A DNA stretch of 64,000 nt from Streptosporangium album (lineage in GTDB: Bacteria; Actinomycetota; Actinomycetes; Streptosporangiales; Streptosporangiaceae). Under the pieces are notes generated by a model, which was given only the letters and a program-made list of their open reading frames with translations, was not told the origin of the DNA and searched no databases. The position numbers and the translations under genes were made by a program. Positions 41,496 through 50,474 of the stretch are shown here, piece after piece. The stretch is from positions 248,001-312,000 of the forward strand of contig NZ_JACHJU010000005.1 in the NCBI RefSeq assembly GCF_014203795.1. The letters run 5' to 3'. Each line of letters starts with the position of its first letter. Positions within the stretch are counted from its first letter, which is position 1.

Positions 41496-42091
41496 GACCG
41501 CGCTCCCTTCTGGATGGTGTCGAGCAGCCGTAGGCCCGCGATCACGCGCACCTGGAAGCTGAGGAAGGCGACGAGCTGCGAGAGCGTCACGATGCCCGAG
41601 GTGGTCCAGCCGGCGTCGATGAGCCTCCGGAGCGCCTCGGGACTGGACTCGCGCGGGCGGAACACGAGCAGGTGCGCGTGCTCCAGGGCGGCGGAGAGCC
41701 GGTCGCCCAGTGTGTCGCGGTCGCGTACCCGGTAGACGAGGCCCTCGACGCTCTCCGAGGCGAGCGGACCCCCGGCGGGGTAGGCACCGTAAGGGCCGGT
41801 GGTCCTGGCGGCCTCGACCTCCCGCGCGACCGCGGCCGGCAGCTCCGCTGAGAGCTCGGCGAGCCGGTCGGCGTAGAACCGCGCGACCACGGCGTCCTGG
41901 TGGAGCCCGGTCACGAATGCCGCGACCGCGTGGCGCTCGGCCTGGGCGACCTCGCCGGGGGACTCCGGGGAGAAGAGCGCGCGGTAGCTGCGCTGGGCGT
42001 TCTCTCGGGCGGCCGGCCGCCGGTCGCGCAGATGATCGATACGGGAGCCCGGCTCGATGCCGGCCAGGCGGTTGATGATGTCGGTGCTCAT
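41492..42091 (-). CDS. CMD domain protein, Avi_7170-like
   Basis: A 199-residue protein (TDIINRLAGIEPGSRIDHLR, AVAAFVTGLHQDAVVARFYA, AALEHAHLLVFRPRESSPEA, GIVTLSQLVAFLSFQVRVIA). It has the carboxymuconolactone-decarboxylase-like helix set but no CxxC pair, as in the Avi_7170 family that accompanies the CxxC-bearing Avi_7169 protein. It probably forms a complex with the product of 40866. Start at the ATG 42091, which overlaps the stop of the monooxygenase gene. Confidence 0.8.
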   Translation of the reverse strand: MSTDIINRLAGIEPGSRIDHLRDRRPAARENAQRSYRALFSPESPGEVAQAERHAVAAFVTGLHQDAVVARFYADRLAELSAELPAAVAREVEAARTTGPYGAYPAGGPLASESVEGLVYRVRDRDTLGDRLSAALEHAHLLVFRPRESSPEALRRLIDAGWTTSGIVTLSQLVAFLSFQVRVIAGLRLLDTIQKGARS

Positions 42092-43122
42092 GTCCTGCTC
42101 AGTTGTGTGGAGGTGACGGCGGTGGATCGCGGCGCCCAGCCGAGCGCGGGCGCGACCTCGCTCGCGAGCAGCTCGATGGAGCGGAGGATGAGCGGGTGCG
42201 GCGGGTCGATCGAGTGCACCTGGAAGACCAGATCGGTCACCCGGTCGAGCGTCGGGTCGGCGCCGAGGCTGGCGATGACCTCGTCCGGAGTCCCCAGGTG
42301 GACGTCGAACGCGGGTATGAGCACGTCGAGCCCCCCGTCGGGCACCCGGAAGCCCGCCGCCCTGAAGTAGCGGACGGCGCGGGCCAGCCCGATCTCGGCG
42401 TAACGCAGCGCCTCCGTGCGGCTGTCGGCCACGAAGGCCGTCCGCGAGGCCATGACCCGCGGGGTCATCCCGGACGGCAGGTTCTCGTAGTACGCGTCCA
42501 CGATGGGCCGCTGGATCTCCGCGAGCGTCGCGTGCGGAGCGTCCTCGGTGCGCGGCTGGGTGCGCGAGAGCATGAGACCGTTGCCGGCCCGGCCGGCGCG
42601 CGCTCCGCCGCTCACCGAGAAGGTCGCCTCCCAGATGGCGTCGGGCAGGTGCGGTGCCGGTGGGTAGAGCCGGTCGCCCTCGCCGAGGGCGCCCCCCGAC
42701 CAGGCGTCGACGAGCATCGCGAGGTGCTCGGCGTAGGTGGCCGAACGGCGCGCGCTGTCCTGCCCGAACGCGGCGAACGACGACGGTGTGCCGCCGCTGC
42801 CCACCCCCACCTCCAGCCGGCCGCCGGAGAGCAGGTCGAGCACGGCCGCGTCCTCGGCCACGCGCACCGGATGTTCCAGGGGCAGCGTGATGATGCCGGT
42901 GCCGAGGCGGATGCGGCTGGTCCGCGCCGCCACATTGCTGAGGAACACCAGCGGCGCCGGCAGCCCTCCCTCGGCCTCGTCGAAGTGGTGCTGGGCCACC
43001 CACGCCGTGTCGAACCCGATGGCCTCCGCGTGCCTGATCTGCTCGATGGCGAGCCGGTAGCGCTCGCCCGCCGGTGCGTCGTCGAGCAGCCGGGTGAAGA
43101 ACCCGAGTCGCCGGCCGATCAT
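42088..43122 (-). CDS. LLM class flavin-dependent monooxygenase, KPN_01858-like
   Basis: A 344-residue luciferase-like TIM barrel using reduced FMN and O2. Features: RLGFFTRLLDDAPAGERYRL, AEAIGFDTAWVAQHHFDEAE (catalytic His region), IRLGTGIITLPLEHPVRVAE, VLDLLSGGRLEVGVGSGGTP and the insertion SVSGGARAGRAGNGLMLSRT. The setting with peptide-type ABC genes and CMD proteins matches the putative FMN-dependent monooxygenases called KPN_01858 family. It probably oxidises the imported substrate, for example at a sulfur or nitrogen; this is inference. Overlaps the ATPase gene by ATGA. Confidence 0.88.
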   Translation of the reverse strand: MIGRRLGFFTRLLDDAPAGERYRLAIEQIRHAEAIGFDTAWVAQHHFDEAEGGLPAPLVFLSNVAARTSRIRLGTGIITLPLEHPVRVAEDAAVLDLLSGGRLEVGVGSGGTPSSFAAFGQDSARRSATYAEHLAMLVDAWSGGALGEGDRLYPPAPHLPDAIWEATFSVSGGARAGRAGNGLMLSRTQPRTEDAPHATLAEIQRPIVDAYYENLPSGMTPRVMASRTAFVADSRTEALRYAEIGLARAVRYFRAAGFRVPDGGLDVLIPAFDVHLGTPDEVIASLGADPTLDRVTDLVFQVHSIDPPHPLILRSIELLASEVAPALGWAPRSTAVTSTQLSRT

Positions 43123-44723
43123 CGCACCGTCTCCGCGGCCACGCCCGGGATGGCTGCCAGCAGCTCGCGGGTGTAGGCGTGCTGTGGGCCGGTGAAGACC
43201 TGTTGCGTGTTTCCGAATTCCACAATGCGTCCTTTATTCATGACTGACACGGTGTGCGAGATCTGCCGCACCACGGGCAGGTCGTGCGAGATGAACAGGT
43301 AGGTGAGGCCGAGGTCGCGCTGCAGCGCTTCGAGCAGGTCGAGGATCTGCGCCTGCACGCTCACGTCGAGCGCGGAGACCGCCTCGTCGAGCACGACCAC
43401 CTCCGGGTCGACGGCGAGCGCGCGGGCGATGGCCACCCGCTGCCGCTGGCCGCCGGACAGCTCCCGAGGACTGCGGGTGAGCACGCTCGCCGGCAGGGCG
43501 ACCCGATCGAGGAGGTCGCGCACGCGGATACGGCGCGACGTCTGGTCACCGAGCCGGAAGTTGCGCAGCGGCTCCTCCACGATGTCGGCGACCGGCTGCC
43601 GCGGGTCGAGCGAGCCGGTCGGGTTCTGGTAGACGAGCTGGACGCGGCGGCGGAGTCGGCGCAGCGCGTCGCCGCGCAGGCCGGCCGTCTCGACCCCGCC
43701 GACCGTGACCGATCCGGAGGTCGGATCGGCGAACCGCACGACCATGCGCGCCGTGGTCGTCTTGCCCGACCCGGACTCCCCGACGAGCGCGTGCGTCGAG
43801 CCGCGCCGTACCTCGAAGGACACCCCGTCGACCGCGCGGAAGGGCTTTCCCCTGACGCGGAACTCCTTGACCAGGTCGCGGACGACGATGGCGGCGTCCT
43901 GTGCGGACGTCTCCGGGGCCGGGACCCGGAACTCCCGCACCGACAGCGCGGGGGCGTCGCTCAGCAGCCGCCTCGTGTACTCGGCCTTCGGGGCCGCCAG
44001 CACGGCCTTGGTCGTGCCCTTCTCCTCGATCCGCCCGTCCTTCATGACGACGAGCCGGTCCGACCGGTCCGCCGCGACGCCGAGGTCGTGGGTCACGAAG
44101 AGCACCGCCGTGCCGAACTCCGCGCGGAGCCCGTCGATGAGGTCGAGGATGCGCCGCTGCACGGTGACGTCCAGCGCGCTCGTCGGCTCGTCGGCGATGA
44201 TGAGCCGCGGTTCGAGCGCGATGGCGATGGCGATGAGCACGCGCTGGCGCATGCCGCCGGAGAGCTCGTGCGGGAACTGCCGGGCGCGCAGCTCCGGGTC
44301 GGACAGCCCGACCCGGGTGAGCAGTTCGATGACCCGGCGCGAGATCGCGCGCCGGGAGCCGCGTCCGTGGATGCGCAGGGTCTCACCGATCTGGGCGCCG
44401 ATGGTCTTGACCGGGTTCAGCGAGCTCGACGGATCCTGCGGGATCAGGCCGATCTGGGCGCCGCGCACCGACTCCAGCCGCCGCGACGACCAGCCGGCGA
44501 TGTCCGTGCCGTTCAGCAGGATCTGCCCGCCGTCGACGGATCCGTTCGGCGGCAGTAACCCGATGATCGCATGCGCCGTGGTCGACTTGCCGGAGCCAGA
44601 CTCGCCGACGACCGCGACCACCTCACCGGGGTCGACAGCGAACGAGATTCCCTCGACCGCCCGCAGCGCGCGCCGGTCGGTCCGGTACGAGACCGCGAGG
44701 TCGCGTACGTCGAGCAGGTTCAT
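43119..44723 (-). CDS. Dipeptide/nickel-type ABC importer, fused double ATPase
   Basis: A 534-residue protein with two complete nucleotide-binding domains (DppD-DppF fusion). First: VVGESGSGKSTTAHAIIGLL, IGLIPQDPSSSLNPV (Q-loop), HELSGGMRQRVLIAIAIALE, LIIADEPTSALDVTVQ. Second: LVGESGSGKTTTARMVVRFA, RELSGGQRQRVAIARALAVD, VVVLDEAVSALDVSVQAQIL. Note DEAVSALD instead of DEPTSALD in the second Walker B/D-loop. The start ATG at 44723 overlaps the permease stop. It powers the two permeases that follow in the operon. Confidence 0.93.
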   Translation of the reverse strand: MNLLDVRDLAVSYRTDRRALRAVEGISFAVDPGEVVAVVGESGSGKSTTAHAIIGLLPPNGSVDGGQILLNGTDIAGWSSRRLESVRGAQIGLIPQDPSSSLNPVKTIGAQIGETLRIHGRGSRRAISRRVIELLTRVGLSDPELRARQFPHELSGGMRQRVLIAIAIALEPRLIIADEPTSALDVTVQRRILDLIDGLRAEFGTAVLFVTHDLGVAADRSDRLVVMKDGRIEEKGTTKAVLAAPKAEYTRRLLSDAPALSVREFRVPAPETSAQDAAIVVRDLVKEFRVRGKPFRAVDGVSFEVRRGSTHALVGESGSGKTTTARMVVRFADPTSGSVTVGGVETAGLRGDALRRLRRRVQLVYQNPTGSLDPRQPVADIVEEPLRNFRLGDQTSRRIRVRDLLDRVALPASVLTRSPRELSGGQRQRVAIARALAVDPEVVVLDEAVSALDVSVQAQILDLLEALQRDLGLTYLFISHDLPVVRQISHTVSVMNKGRIVEFGNTQQVFTGPQHAYTRELLAAIPGVAAETVR

Positions 44724-45529
44724 GAGTTCTCCCGTCCTATGGATCGGCTGATCCGGCTGGCGGCGAGCACCACTGACACGACGACGGCGCCCGGCAGCGA
44801 GGTCAGCCACCAGGAGGTCGCCAGGTAGTTGCGCCCCTCCGAGACGAGCAGTCCCCACTCCGGCGTGGGCGGCTCGGCGCCGTACCCGAGGAAGCCGAGG
44901 GTGGAGATGGCCAGGATCGCGACGCCGAACTGCAGGGCGGCGAGTGCGATGACGGGGCCGAGCGAGTTGGGCAGCACATGGCGCCACAAAACGGTCACGA
45001 AGCGGCCACCGCTGCCGAACGCGGCCTCGACGTAGTCGGTGCGCCGGACCCGTACGACCTCCGACCGGGACAGGCGGGCGAAGGCCGCGACCGAGCCGAT
45101 CCCCACCGCGATCGCGACGTTGACGGTGCCGTGCCCGAGCAAGATGATCATGGTCAGTGCGAGCAGCAGCCCCGGCACCGAGAGCAGCACGTCGACCGCG
45201 CGCATGACGAGCTCGTCGAGCACGCCGCCTGCCGATCCGGCGAGCAGGCCGAGCAGCGTACCCAGCACCAGCCCCACCGCGACCGCGACGAACGCCCCGG
45301 ACAGGGAGTGGACGGCCCCGTACACGACGCGGGTGAACAGGTCACGGCCCACGGCGTCGGTACCGAAGAGATGGTCAGGCCCCGGGCCCCGCAGCTTCTC
45401 CGCGGGTATGCCCACGATCGGGTCGGCCGCGGTGAACAGGCCTGGCACGACGGCCCAGAGCACGACGAGGGCGATCACGAGCCAGGCGAGCACCAGGCTC
45501 ACGCCCAGCCGGTGGGATCCAGTCCTCAT
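44720..45529 (-). CDS. ABC importer permease, DppC-like
   Basis: A 269-residue inner-membrane protein with about six helices (GVSLVLAWLVIALVVLWAVV, LSGAFVAVAVGLVLGTLLGL, LSVPGLLLALTMIILLGHGT). Family motifs HLFGTDAVGRDLFTRVVYGA and the EAA loop (TDYVEAAFGSGGRFVTVLWR, HVLPNSLGPVIALA) identify it as the DppC partner. Start 45529 overlaps the DppB-like gene stop by ATGA. Confidence 0.92.
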   Translation of the reverse strand: MRTGSHRLGVSLVLAWLVIALVVLWAVVPGLFTAADPIVGIPAEKLRGPGPDHLFGTDAVGRDLFTRVVYGAVHSLSGAFVAVAVGLVLGTLLGLLAGSAGGVLDELVMRAVDVLLSVPGLLLALTMIILLGHGTVNVAIAVGIGSVAAFARLSRSEVVRVRRTDYVEAAFGSGGRFVTVLWRHVLPNSLGPVIALAALQFGVAILAISTLGFLGYGAEPPTPEWGLLVSEGRNYLATSWWLTSLPGAVVVSVVLAASRISRSIGRENS

Positions 45530-46470
45530 GCGGTGGCACCGACCTTCGCCTTGAGCCGTGGGTCGAGCACCGGGAAGAGCAGGTCGACCGCGAGGTTGAC
45601 CAGCACGAAGACGGTGGTCGCGAGTACGACGACGGCCAGCATCACCGGTGTGTCCTGCGCGTTGACCGCCTGCTCGGTGAGGCGGCCGATGCCGTTGCGG
45701 CCGAAGACCGTCTCGGTGATGACCGACCCGGCGATGAGCTCGCCGAAGGTCAGGCCGGCGATCGTCAGCGTCGGCAGCAGTGCGTTGCGCGCCACGTGCC
45801 GCCACAGGATCCACCAGCGCGAGGCTCCCTTGGCCGCGACGACCGAGACGAACGGTTGGGTGTAGACCTGGTCGAGGCTGCGGGCGAGCACCTGCGCGAT
45901 CGGCGCCGAGATCGGTATGGCCAGGGTCAGGACCGGCAGGATGAGTTGCTGCACCTCGCCGCCTCCGATGACCGGCACCAGCTTGAGCCGGAACGAGAAC
46001 ACCTGGATCAGGAGGATGCCGAGCCAGAAGGTGGGGACCGAGACGAACAGCGACGGCACGGCCAGCAGCGCGCCGCGGATCCAGGCGAGCCGGCTGTAGC
46101 TCGCGGCGAACGCGATCAGCACGGCGATCAGCACGGCCAGGGTGAATCCGGCGGTGGCCAGCTTGGCCGTCTCCGGCAGCGCCTCGGCCAGCCGCTCGAC
46201 CACCGGGGTGCCCGTGTCGATCGAGTAGCCGAAGCCCCCGCGCAGGAAGCCGAGCATCGTGTGGAGGTAGCCGATGATCGCCGGCGCGTCGCTCCCGTAG
46301 TAGGCGCGGATCTCGGCGATCTGCGCGGGTGACAGACCCAGCTCCGGGTTCTGGAACTTGATCAAGATCGAGTCACCCGGCAGGATCTGCAGCAGCACGT
46401 AGCTGGCGGTGAAGGCGACCCACAACACGAGGGCCGCCTGCCCGATCCGCAATGCGAGATATCTGGTCAT
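45526..46470 (-). CDS. ABC importer permease, DppB-like
   Basis: A 314-residue permease (LALRIGQAALVLWVAFTASY, LLQILPGDSILIKFQNPELG, LAEALPETAKLATAGFTLAV, VPSLFVSVPTFWLGILLIQV). The EAA motif is YTQPFVSVVAAKGASRWWIL and the end LDLLFPVLDPRLKAK-like sequence (VNLAVDLLFPVLDPRLKAKV) is the family signature. It starts at the ATG 46470, overlapping the TGA of the binding protein gene (TGATG-type junction). Confidence 0.92.
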   Translation of the reverse strand: MTRYLALRIGQAALVLWVAFTASYVLLQILPGDSILIKFQNPELGLSPAQIAEIRAYYGSDAPAIIGYLHTMLGFLRGGFGYSIDTGTPVVERLAEALPETAKLATAGFTLAVLIAVLIAFAASYSRLAWIRGALLAVPSLFVSVPTFWLGILLIQVFSFRLKLVPVIGGGEVQQLILPVLTLAIPISAPIAQVLARSLDQVYTQPFVSVVAAKGASRWWILWRHVARNALLPTLTIAGLTFGELIAGSVITETVFGRNGIGRLTEQAVNAQDTPVMLAVVVLATTVFVLVNLAVDLLFPVLDPRLKAKVGATA

Positions 46471-48107
46471 CACTTTGCCTGGTTCGACAGCCAGACCGAG
46501 TAGAAGGCCGGCCGGGCGACCGCCTCGAAGGCGACCCCCTGCACGTACGGCGCGGCGCCGTACACCTGCGGCTCCTCGAACAGCGGGATCGCGTAGCCCT
46601 GGTCCACCACGTACCGCTGGATCTCGGCGACCTTCGCGTTGCGCGCGGCCTTGTCGGCGAGCGCGGACTCCTCCTCCAGCAGGTGATCCAGCTTCGGGTC
46701 CTTGGAGAGGATGACGTCCCGGTTCTTGCTGTGGAAGTGGCTCTTGATCACGTCCTGGTCGGCGCGGCCGACCATCGAGTGCGCGATGGCCGTCTTCTCC
46801 GCGTCCTTGATGTCCACCGCCTGCGTGCCGGCGTCGGCGGGCCGGATCTCCAGCTTCACGCCGATCTTGGTCCACTGCTGGGCGACCAGTTCGAGGGTCT
46901 GCTTCGACAGCGGCTGCGGACCGGAGACGAAGACACCCAGTTCCAGCTTCCGTCCGGCCTTCTCGCGGACGCCGTCGGCGCCGCGCGTCCAACCGGCCCG
47001 GTCGAGCAGCGCGTTGGCCCTGTCCGGGTCATAGGCGAGCTCCTTGGACAGGTCGACGTAGCCCTGCGCCAGGTGGCTGAGGACCGAGGTCGCGACCGGG
47101 TAGCCCGCGGTGAACAGGGTGTCCACGACCTCCTTCGCGTTGGTGCCCGCCTGCAGTGCCTTGCGGACGTTGACGTCGCTCAGGATGCTGTTGGCCGGCC
47201 GCAGGTACAGGCCGTTGTTGACGCCGCGGGTCGGCTCGGCGTAGATGGTGAAACCGGCGTTCTTCACCGTCTCCTCGTCGTACGCCTGCACGTAGCGCAC
47301 GTAGTCGGCCTGCCCGGAGGTCAGCGCGCCGACACGTACGCTGTCCTCCGGAGTGACGATCATCTTGATCTTGTCGAGGTAGGCGCGCCCCTGGTGTGCC
47401 GAGGACGCCGGCGCCCAGTTGTAGTCCTTCCGGGCGGCCAGGTCGATCTCCTTGTCGACGACCTGGCTTGCCACGGTGAACGGTCCGGAGCCGACGATGT
47501 TCTTGAGCTGGCACTGTTCCTCGTAGGGGCGCGAGATCGTCGACTTGGCCACGAGGCCGGCGCCGATGACCGAGGTGCCCTGGAGGAAGCCGGGCGACGG
47601 CTGCTTGAAGAAGAACTTCACGGTGCGCGGGTCGATGACCTGGCTGCGGTCGTAGTTGTTCACGAACTCGGCCGGCGGGAGCTTCAGATCTGGGTCGCCG
47701 AGGCCGTAGACGTCGAAGTTCGCGGCGACGGCCGACGCGTCGAGCGGGCTGCCGTCGCTGAAGGTAACGCCTTCACGGAGGTGGAAGGTGTATTCGGTGG
47801 CGTCGCCGTTGACCTCCCAGGACGTGGCGATCCACGGCTCGACCTCCAGCGTCTTGGGGTTCTGCCAGGTGAGCTTGTCGGTGAGCTGGTTCAGCACGCC
47901 ACCGTTCGGATAGAAGCCCGCGGCCGGCAGGTAGAGGCAGGTCGGGGGCTGGTGTTCGAGATACGTCAGCGTGCCTCCGTACACCGGTCCGCCGGTGGCC
48001 TTCGCGCCGTTGGACGGGCTTTCCCCGCCGCAGGCGGCGAGGAGTCCCGCGACGGCGAGCACGGCGACGCTCACCGCTGTCGTGGACCGCAGTCTGGATG
48101 GTGGCAT
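46470..48107 (-). CDS. ABC importer substrate-binding lipoprotein, KPN_01854-like
   Basis: A 545-residue lipoprotein. The signal sequence (LRSTTAVSVAVLAVAGLLAAC) ends in the LAAC lipobox, so it is anchored outside the membrane. The SBP_bac_5 fold follows (YGGTLTYLEHQPPTCLYLPA, GVTFSDGSPLDASAVAANFD, NDVNVRKAL-like SDVNVRKALQAGTNAKEVVD, LAYDPDRANALLDRAGWTRG). Such proteins bind peptides or other small amide or metal ligands. The ATG at 48107 is preceded by AAGGGCGAT; a start at 48131 is possible. First gene of the operon; its promoter must lie in 48108-48716. Confidence 0.9.
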   Translation of the reverse strand: MPPSRLRSTTAVSVAVLAVAGLLAACGGESPSNGAKATGGPVYGGTLTYLEHQPPTCLYLPAAGFYPNGGVLNQLTDKLTWQNPKTLEVEPWIATSWEVNGDATEYTFHLREGVTFSDGSPLDASAVAANFDVYGLGDPDLKLPPAEFVNNYDRSQVIDPRTVKFFFKQPSPGFLQGTSVIGAGLVAKSTISRPYEEQCQLKNIVGSGPFTVASQVVDKEIDLAARKDYNWAPASSAHQGRAYLDKIKMIVTPEDSVRVGALTSGQADYVRYVQAYDEETVKNAGFTIYAEPTRGVNNGLYLRPANSILSDVNVRKALQAGTNAKEVVDTLFTAGYPVATSVLSHLAQGYVDLSKELAYDPDRANALLDRAGWTRGADGVREKAGRKLELGVFVSGPQPLSKQTLELVAQQWTKIGVKLEIRPADAGTQAVDIKDAEKTAIAHSMVGRADQDVIKSHFHSKNRDVILSKDPKLDHLLEEESALADKAARNAKVAEIQRYVVDQGYAIPLFEEPQVYGAAPYVQGVAFEAVARPAFYSVWLSNQAK

Positions 48108-48716
48108 GAGGTGATCGCCCTTCGTGAACAAGAGATGGGGCCGGCCGGTATGTGAGACGAGCCGTGCGGAGGCGCCCCACGGCGGCAGCCGGCGACGCGG
48201 GGAACGCGGGGAGAGAGGGGTGCGGCGCTGAACGGCCGCCGGCCCGTCGGATCCTGGAATCCGCGGAGCCTCAGCTACAGGATGGGCTCCAACGGTTCGC
48301 GGTACGGCGGTGCCGCATGCCGGTGCCGTCTCGCACCGGGAGCGGGCGCATGCCGCGATCCGCTGCCGTGCGGTGATTGCTGCTGCCGATCATAAAACCA
48401 TAATATCCTACCTGAACAGTAGGGAAAAACCTGTCCGCATACTGAGACGTAGCAGCTTGAGTCGCCTCCGCGGTGTTGAAGGCTGCTTCAAAACTCCGGA
48501 GGCGGCGTGCGCGAAGCCGCGAGCCCAGGCCGGCGTGGCTGACCTGGGCTCGTTTCACATCGGGCTCGTCTCGATCGGGCCGTGTCAGGTGACGGTCACC
48601 ACCGCCTTGGCGGCGACCGTCGTGCCGGCCACCCGGCCTCTCGCCCCATCATCGCGCGATTGACCAGCACCCCCGCCCGAGGGCATCCACTTGACCCGGA
48701 AGAGGATGGACAGCCG
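48108..48716. promoter_or_regulatory. Upstream region of the importer operon
   Basis: No gene is seen in about 600 bp. An AT-rich stretch at 48390-48440 (TAAAACCATAATATCCTACC then TGAACAGTAGGG) is unusual for this DNA and contains the partly symmetrical CCTACCTGAACAGTAGG, a plausible promoter/operator for the minus-strand operon. The hairpin at 48520 divides it from the next gene. Confidence 0.45.
48520..48552. terminator. Hairpin between operon promoter and NTF2 gene
   Basis: CGAGCCCAGG (48520-48529) pairs with CCTGGGCTCG (48543-48552) over a 13-nt loop. It lies downstream of the minus-strand SnoaL-like gene and upstream of the importer promoter, so it probably stops readthrough into the operon. 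Confidence 0.5.
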
Positions 48717-49130
48717 TCATGCACCGGCTGGGGCGCCCAGGGGAGTCCGTCGTGCGAGGACCTTGCGATGACTGATCCGCCAACCCTGATCACTGCGCGA
48801 GATCGTGTCTTCGTAGGTCACGCTCGCGCACGTGCCATCCGACCTGATGCCGATCCCTTTGGACCGGGCGTGCACCTGACCGTCGGCGAACTCGGTGAGA
48901 ACGATGTTCGTGACGTGGTGGCCGACGGGATTCAGCTCGCCCATCGCGAGTGCCGCGTCTCGGAGCGCCGCCACCCCCTCAATCGACACGCCACCGATAT
49001 CTGTGACGTCGTAGGTCACGTCGGTGGTGAAGAGCTCGTGCATCCGATCGAGCTCGCCGCCGTCGAACAGATGCCCGTGCAGTGAGATCAGCTCCGCGAT
49101 AGCCGTACGGTCCTCAGCGGTAAGTGTCAT
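48717..49130 (-). CDS. SnoaL/NTF2-like family protein
   Basis: A 137-residue cone-shaped alpha/beta protein: MTLTAEDRTAIAELISLHGH, FDGGELDRMHELFTTDVTYD, GHHVTNIVLTEFADGQVHAR and the terminal DQGWRISHRKVLARRTPLG. Members are small enzymes or ligand-binding proteins, often isomerases or dehydratases. The ATG at 49130 has the family start; an open frame reaches 49241. It lies alone between a hairpin and a degraded dehydrogenase. Confidence 0.85.
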   Translation of the reverse strand: MTLTAEDRTAIAELISLHGHLFDGGELDRMHELFTTDVTYDVTDIGGVSIEGVAALRDAALAMGELNPVGHHVTNIVLTEFADGQVHARSKGIGIRSDGTCASVTYEDTISRSDQGWRISHRKVLARRTPLGAPAGA

Positions 49131-49330
49131 CAGAGTCCTCTCGTTAAAGCCCGCGGTGACGCGGCAGACGATCTCGGACTCGCCGTCCTCGGGCGACTCC
49201 TCATGCCCGGAGCGACGATCCGGGGATTTCCCCGGTTGCATCAGGCAGAGTAGTGGGGACTTCCCCGTTTAACAATCCGGGGATCGACGGCGCGTATCGG
49301 AGCCGAGCGGGCCATCCCTGTGGGGCGTGG

Positions 49331-49640
49331 TCAGACCGTCACGGGTGCGGACAGATTCCGCTTGGTGGCGCGGCTGTGTTCGTCGGCGAGGATTTCCGCC
49401 GCGTTGGAGGCGAGTCCATCCAGGGCGGCCGAGGCGACCATGGCCGGGTCGGCTTTGTTCTCGGGGGCGACGTACGAGGCCATATCGGTGTCCATGTACC
49501 CGACGTGCAGGCCGGCGACGTGGATGCCCTTGGGTGCCAGTTGCCGCCGCATCACATCCGTCATCGCCCATTCGGCCGCCTCCGCCACCGACGCCGGGCC
49601 GGTGATGTCCATCTGCAGCGGCACCGCGCCGGGTACGTCG
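49331..49640 (-). pseudogene. Short-chain dehydrogenase with missing middle
   Basis: A start typical of the NAD-side strand (PLQMDITGPASVAEAAE) passes directly into the late helix and loop (WAMTDVMRRQLAPKGIHVAG, LHVGYMDTDMASYVAPENKA). The NNAG motif, the catalytic Ser and the YxxxK motif are absent, so about 80-90 residues are deleted in frame. The nucleotide-binding TGxxxGxG start is also missing. Confidence 0.7.
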
Positions 49641-49751
49641 ACCCGCTGACCCCGACCGCAGCCCGTGATCTCCGGCCGAGCGTCACGGACAGGATGGGGC
49701 GGTGACGCTGCGGGAGACGCGCCGTAGGGGGTCGACCAGCCGAACCGGTCG

Positions 49752-50369
49752 TCAGGGTTGCCGGCGCGCCCGGTAGCGCGACGTCAACGGCAGGCCCTGG
49801 AAGGCCTGCTCGGCTGCGGCGTCGAGAGCCGCGCTGTCGATGCCGCCCTTGGCCATCACGTCGAAGCCGTGATTCAGGGCCAAGATCATGTAGCCGATGG
49901 TGTGGGCATCGGCGTCCGGGGCGAGGTCGCCACTGCGTTGGGCGGCGGCGACGCAGTCGCGGAGGATCTGCTGCTGCTCCAGGAAGACTCCTCGGATGAT
50001 GGCTCGTGCCTGGTCGTCCTGGTCGCCGACCTCGTGGGCGAACTTGCCCGCCATGCAGCCGAAGTGCTCCTCGTCGTCGAGGACGGATCGGGCACCGCCG
50101 GCGATGAAGCCGTGGAGACGATCCACCGCGGTGTCGTCGGGCCCCTCAAGAAGATCGCGGGTATCGATCAGCGCTTGGCGCACGTACGCGTTGAGCGACT
50201 TGATGAACACCGCGTGTTTGTCGCCGAACGAAGCGTAGAGGCTCCCTCGTCCCAGGCCCGTCGCGGCCGAGATGTCGTCGAGGCTCGTGCCGGCGTAGCC
50301 GGTCGCGCGGAACCGACGCACTGCCGCGTCAAGGACCGTCTGCTCATCGAAGCTGCGGGGCCTGGCCAT
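49752..50369 (-). CDS. TetR family transcriptional regulator
   Basis: A 205-residue regulator. DNA-binding domain: MARPRSFDEQTVLDAAVRRF, YAGTSLDDISAATGLGRGSL, YASFGDKHAVFIKSLNAYV. The C-terminal part (EHFGCMAGKFAHEVGDQDDQ, ILRDCVAAAQRSGDLAPDAD) is a TetR_C ligand-binding domain. Three GTACAGAA repeats lie just upstream and may be its operator. The degraded dehydrogenase downstream was probably one of its targets. Confidence 0.92.
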   Translation of the reverse strand: MARPRSFDEQTVLDAAVRRFRATGYAGTSLDDISAATGLGRGSLYASFGDKHAVFIKSLNAYVRQALIDTRDLLEGPDDTAVDRLHGFIAGGARSVLDDEEHFGCMAGKFAHEVGDQDDQARAIIRGVFLEQQQILRDCVAAAQRSGDLAPDADAHTIGYMILALNHGFDVMAKGGIDSAALDAAAEQAFQGLPLTSRYRARRQP

Positions 50370-50399
50370 GACCTCACCCTATGTCATTTTGACAGATCA

Positions 50400-50474
50400 G
50401 TACAGAATCCATTCCCGAATTATTGACTAATCGGTACAGAATCGTGACAGCGTTTTTGGCGTCGCAGTACAGAA
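50400..50474. promoter_or_regulatory. Three phased GTACAGAA repeats upstream of TetR
   Basis: GTACAGAA occurs at 50400, 50434 and 50467, spaced 34 and 33 bp, about three helical turns, so all face the same side of DNA. The first two sit in longer similar contexts (GATCAGTACAGAATC and AATCGGTACAGAATC), preceded by TTGACTAA. They begin 31 bp from the TetR start. Repressor sites are likely. Confidence 0.55.
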
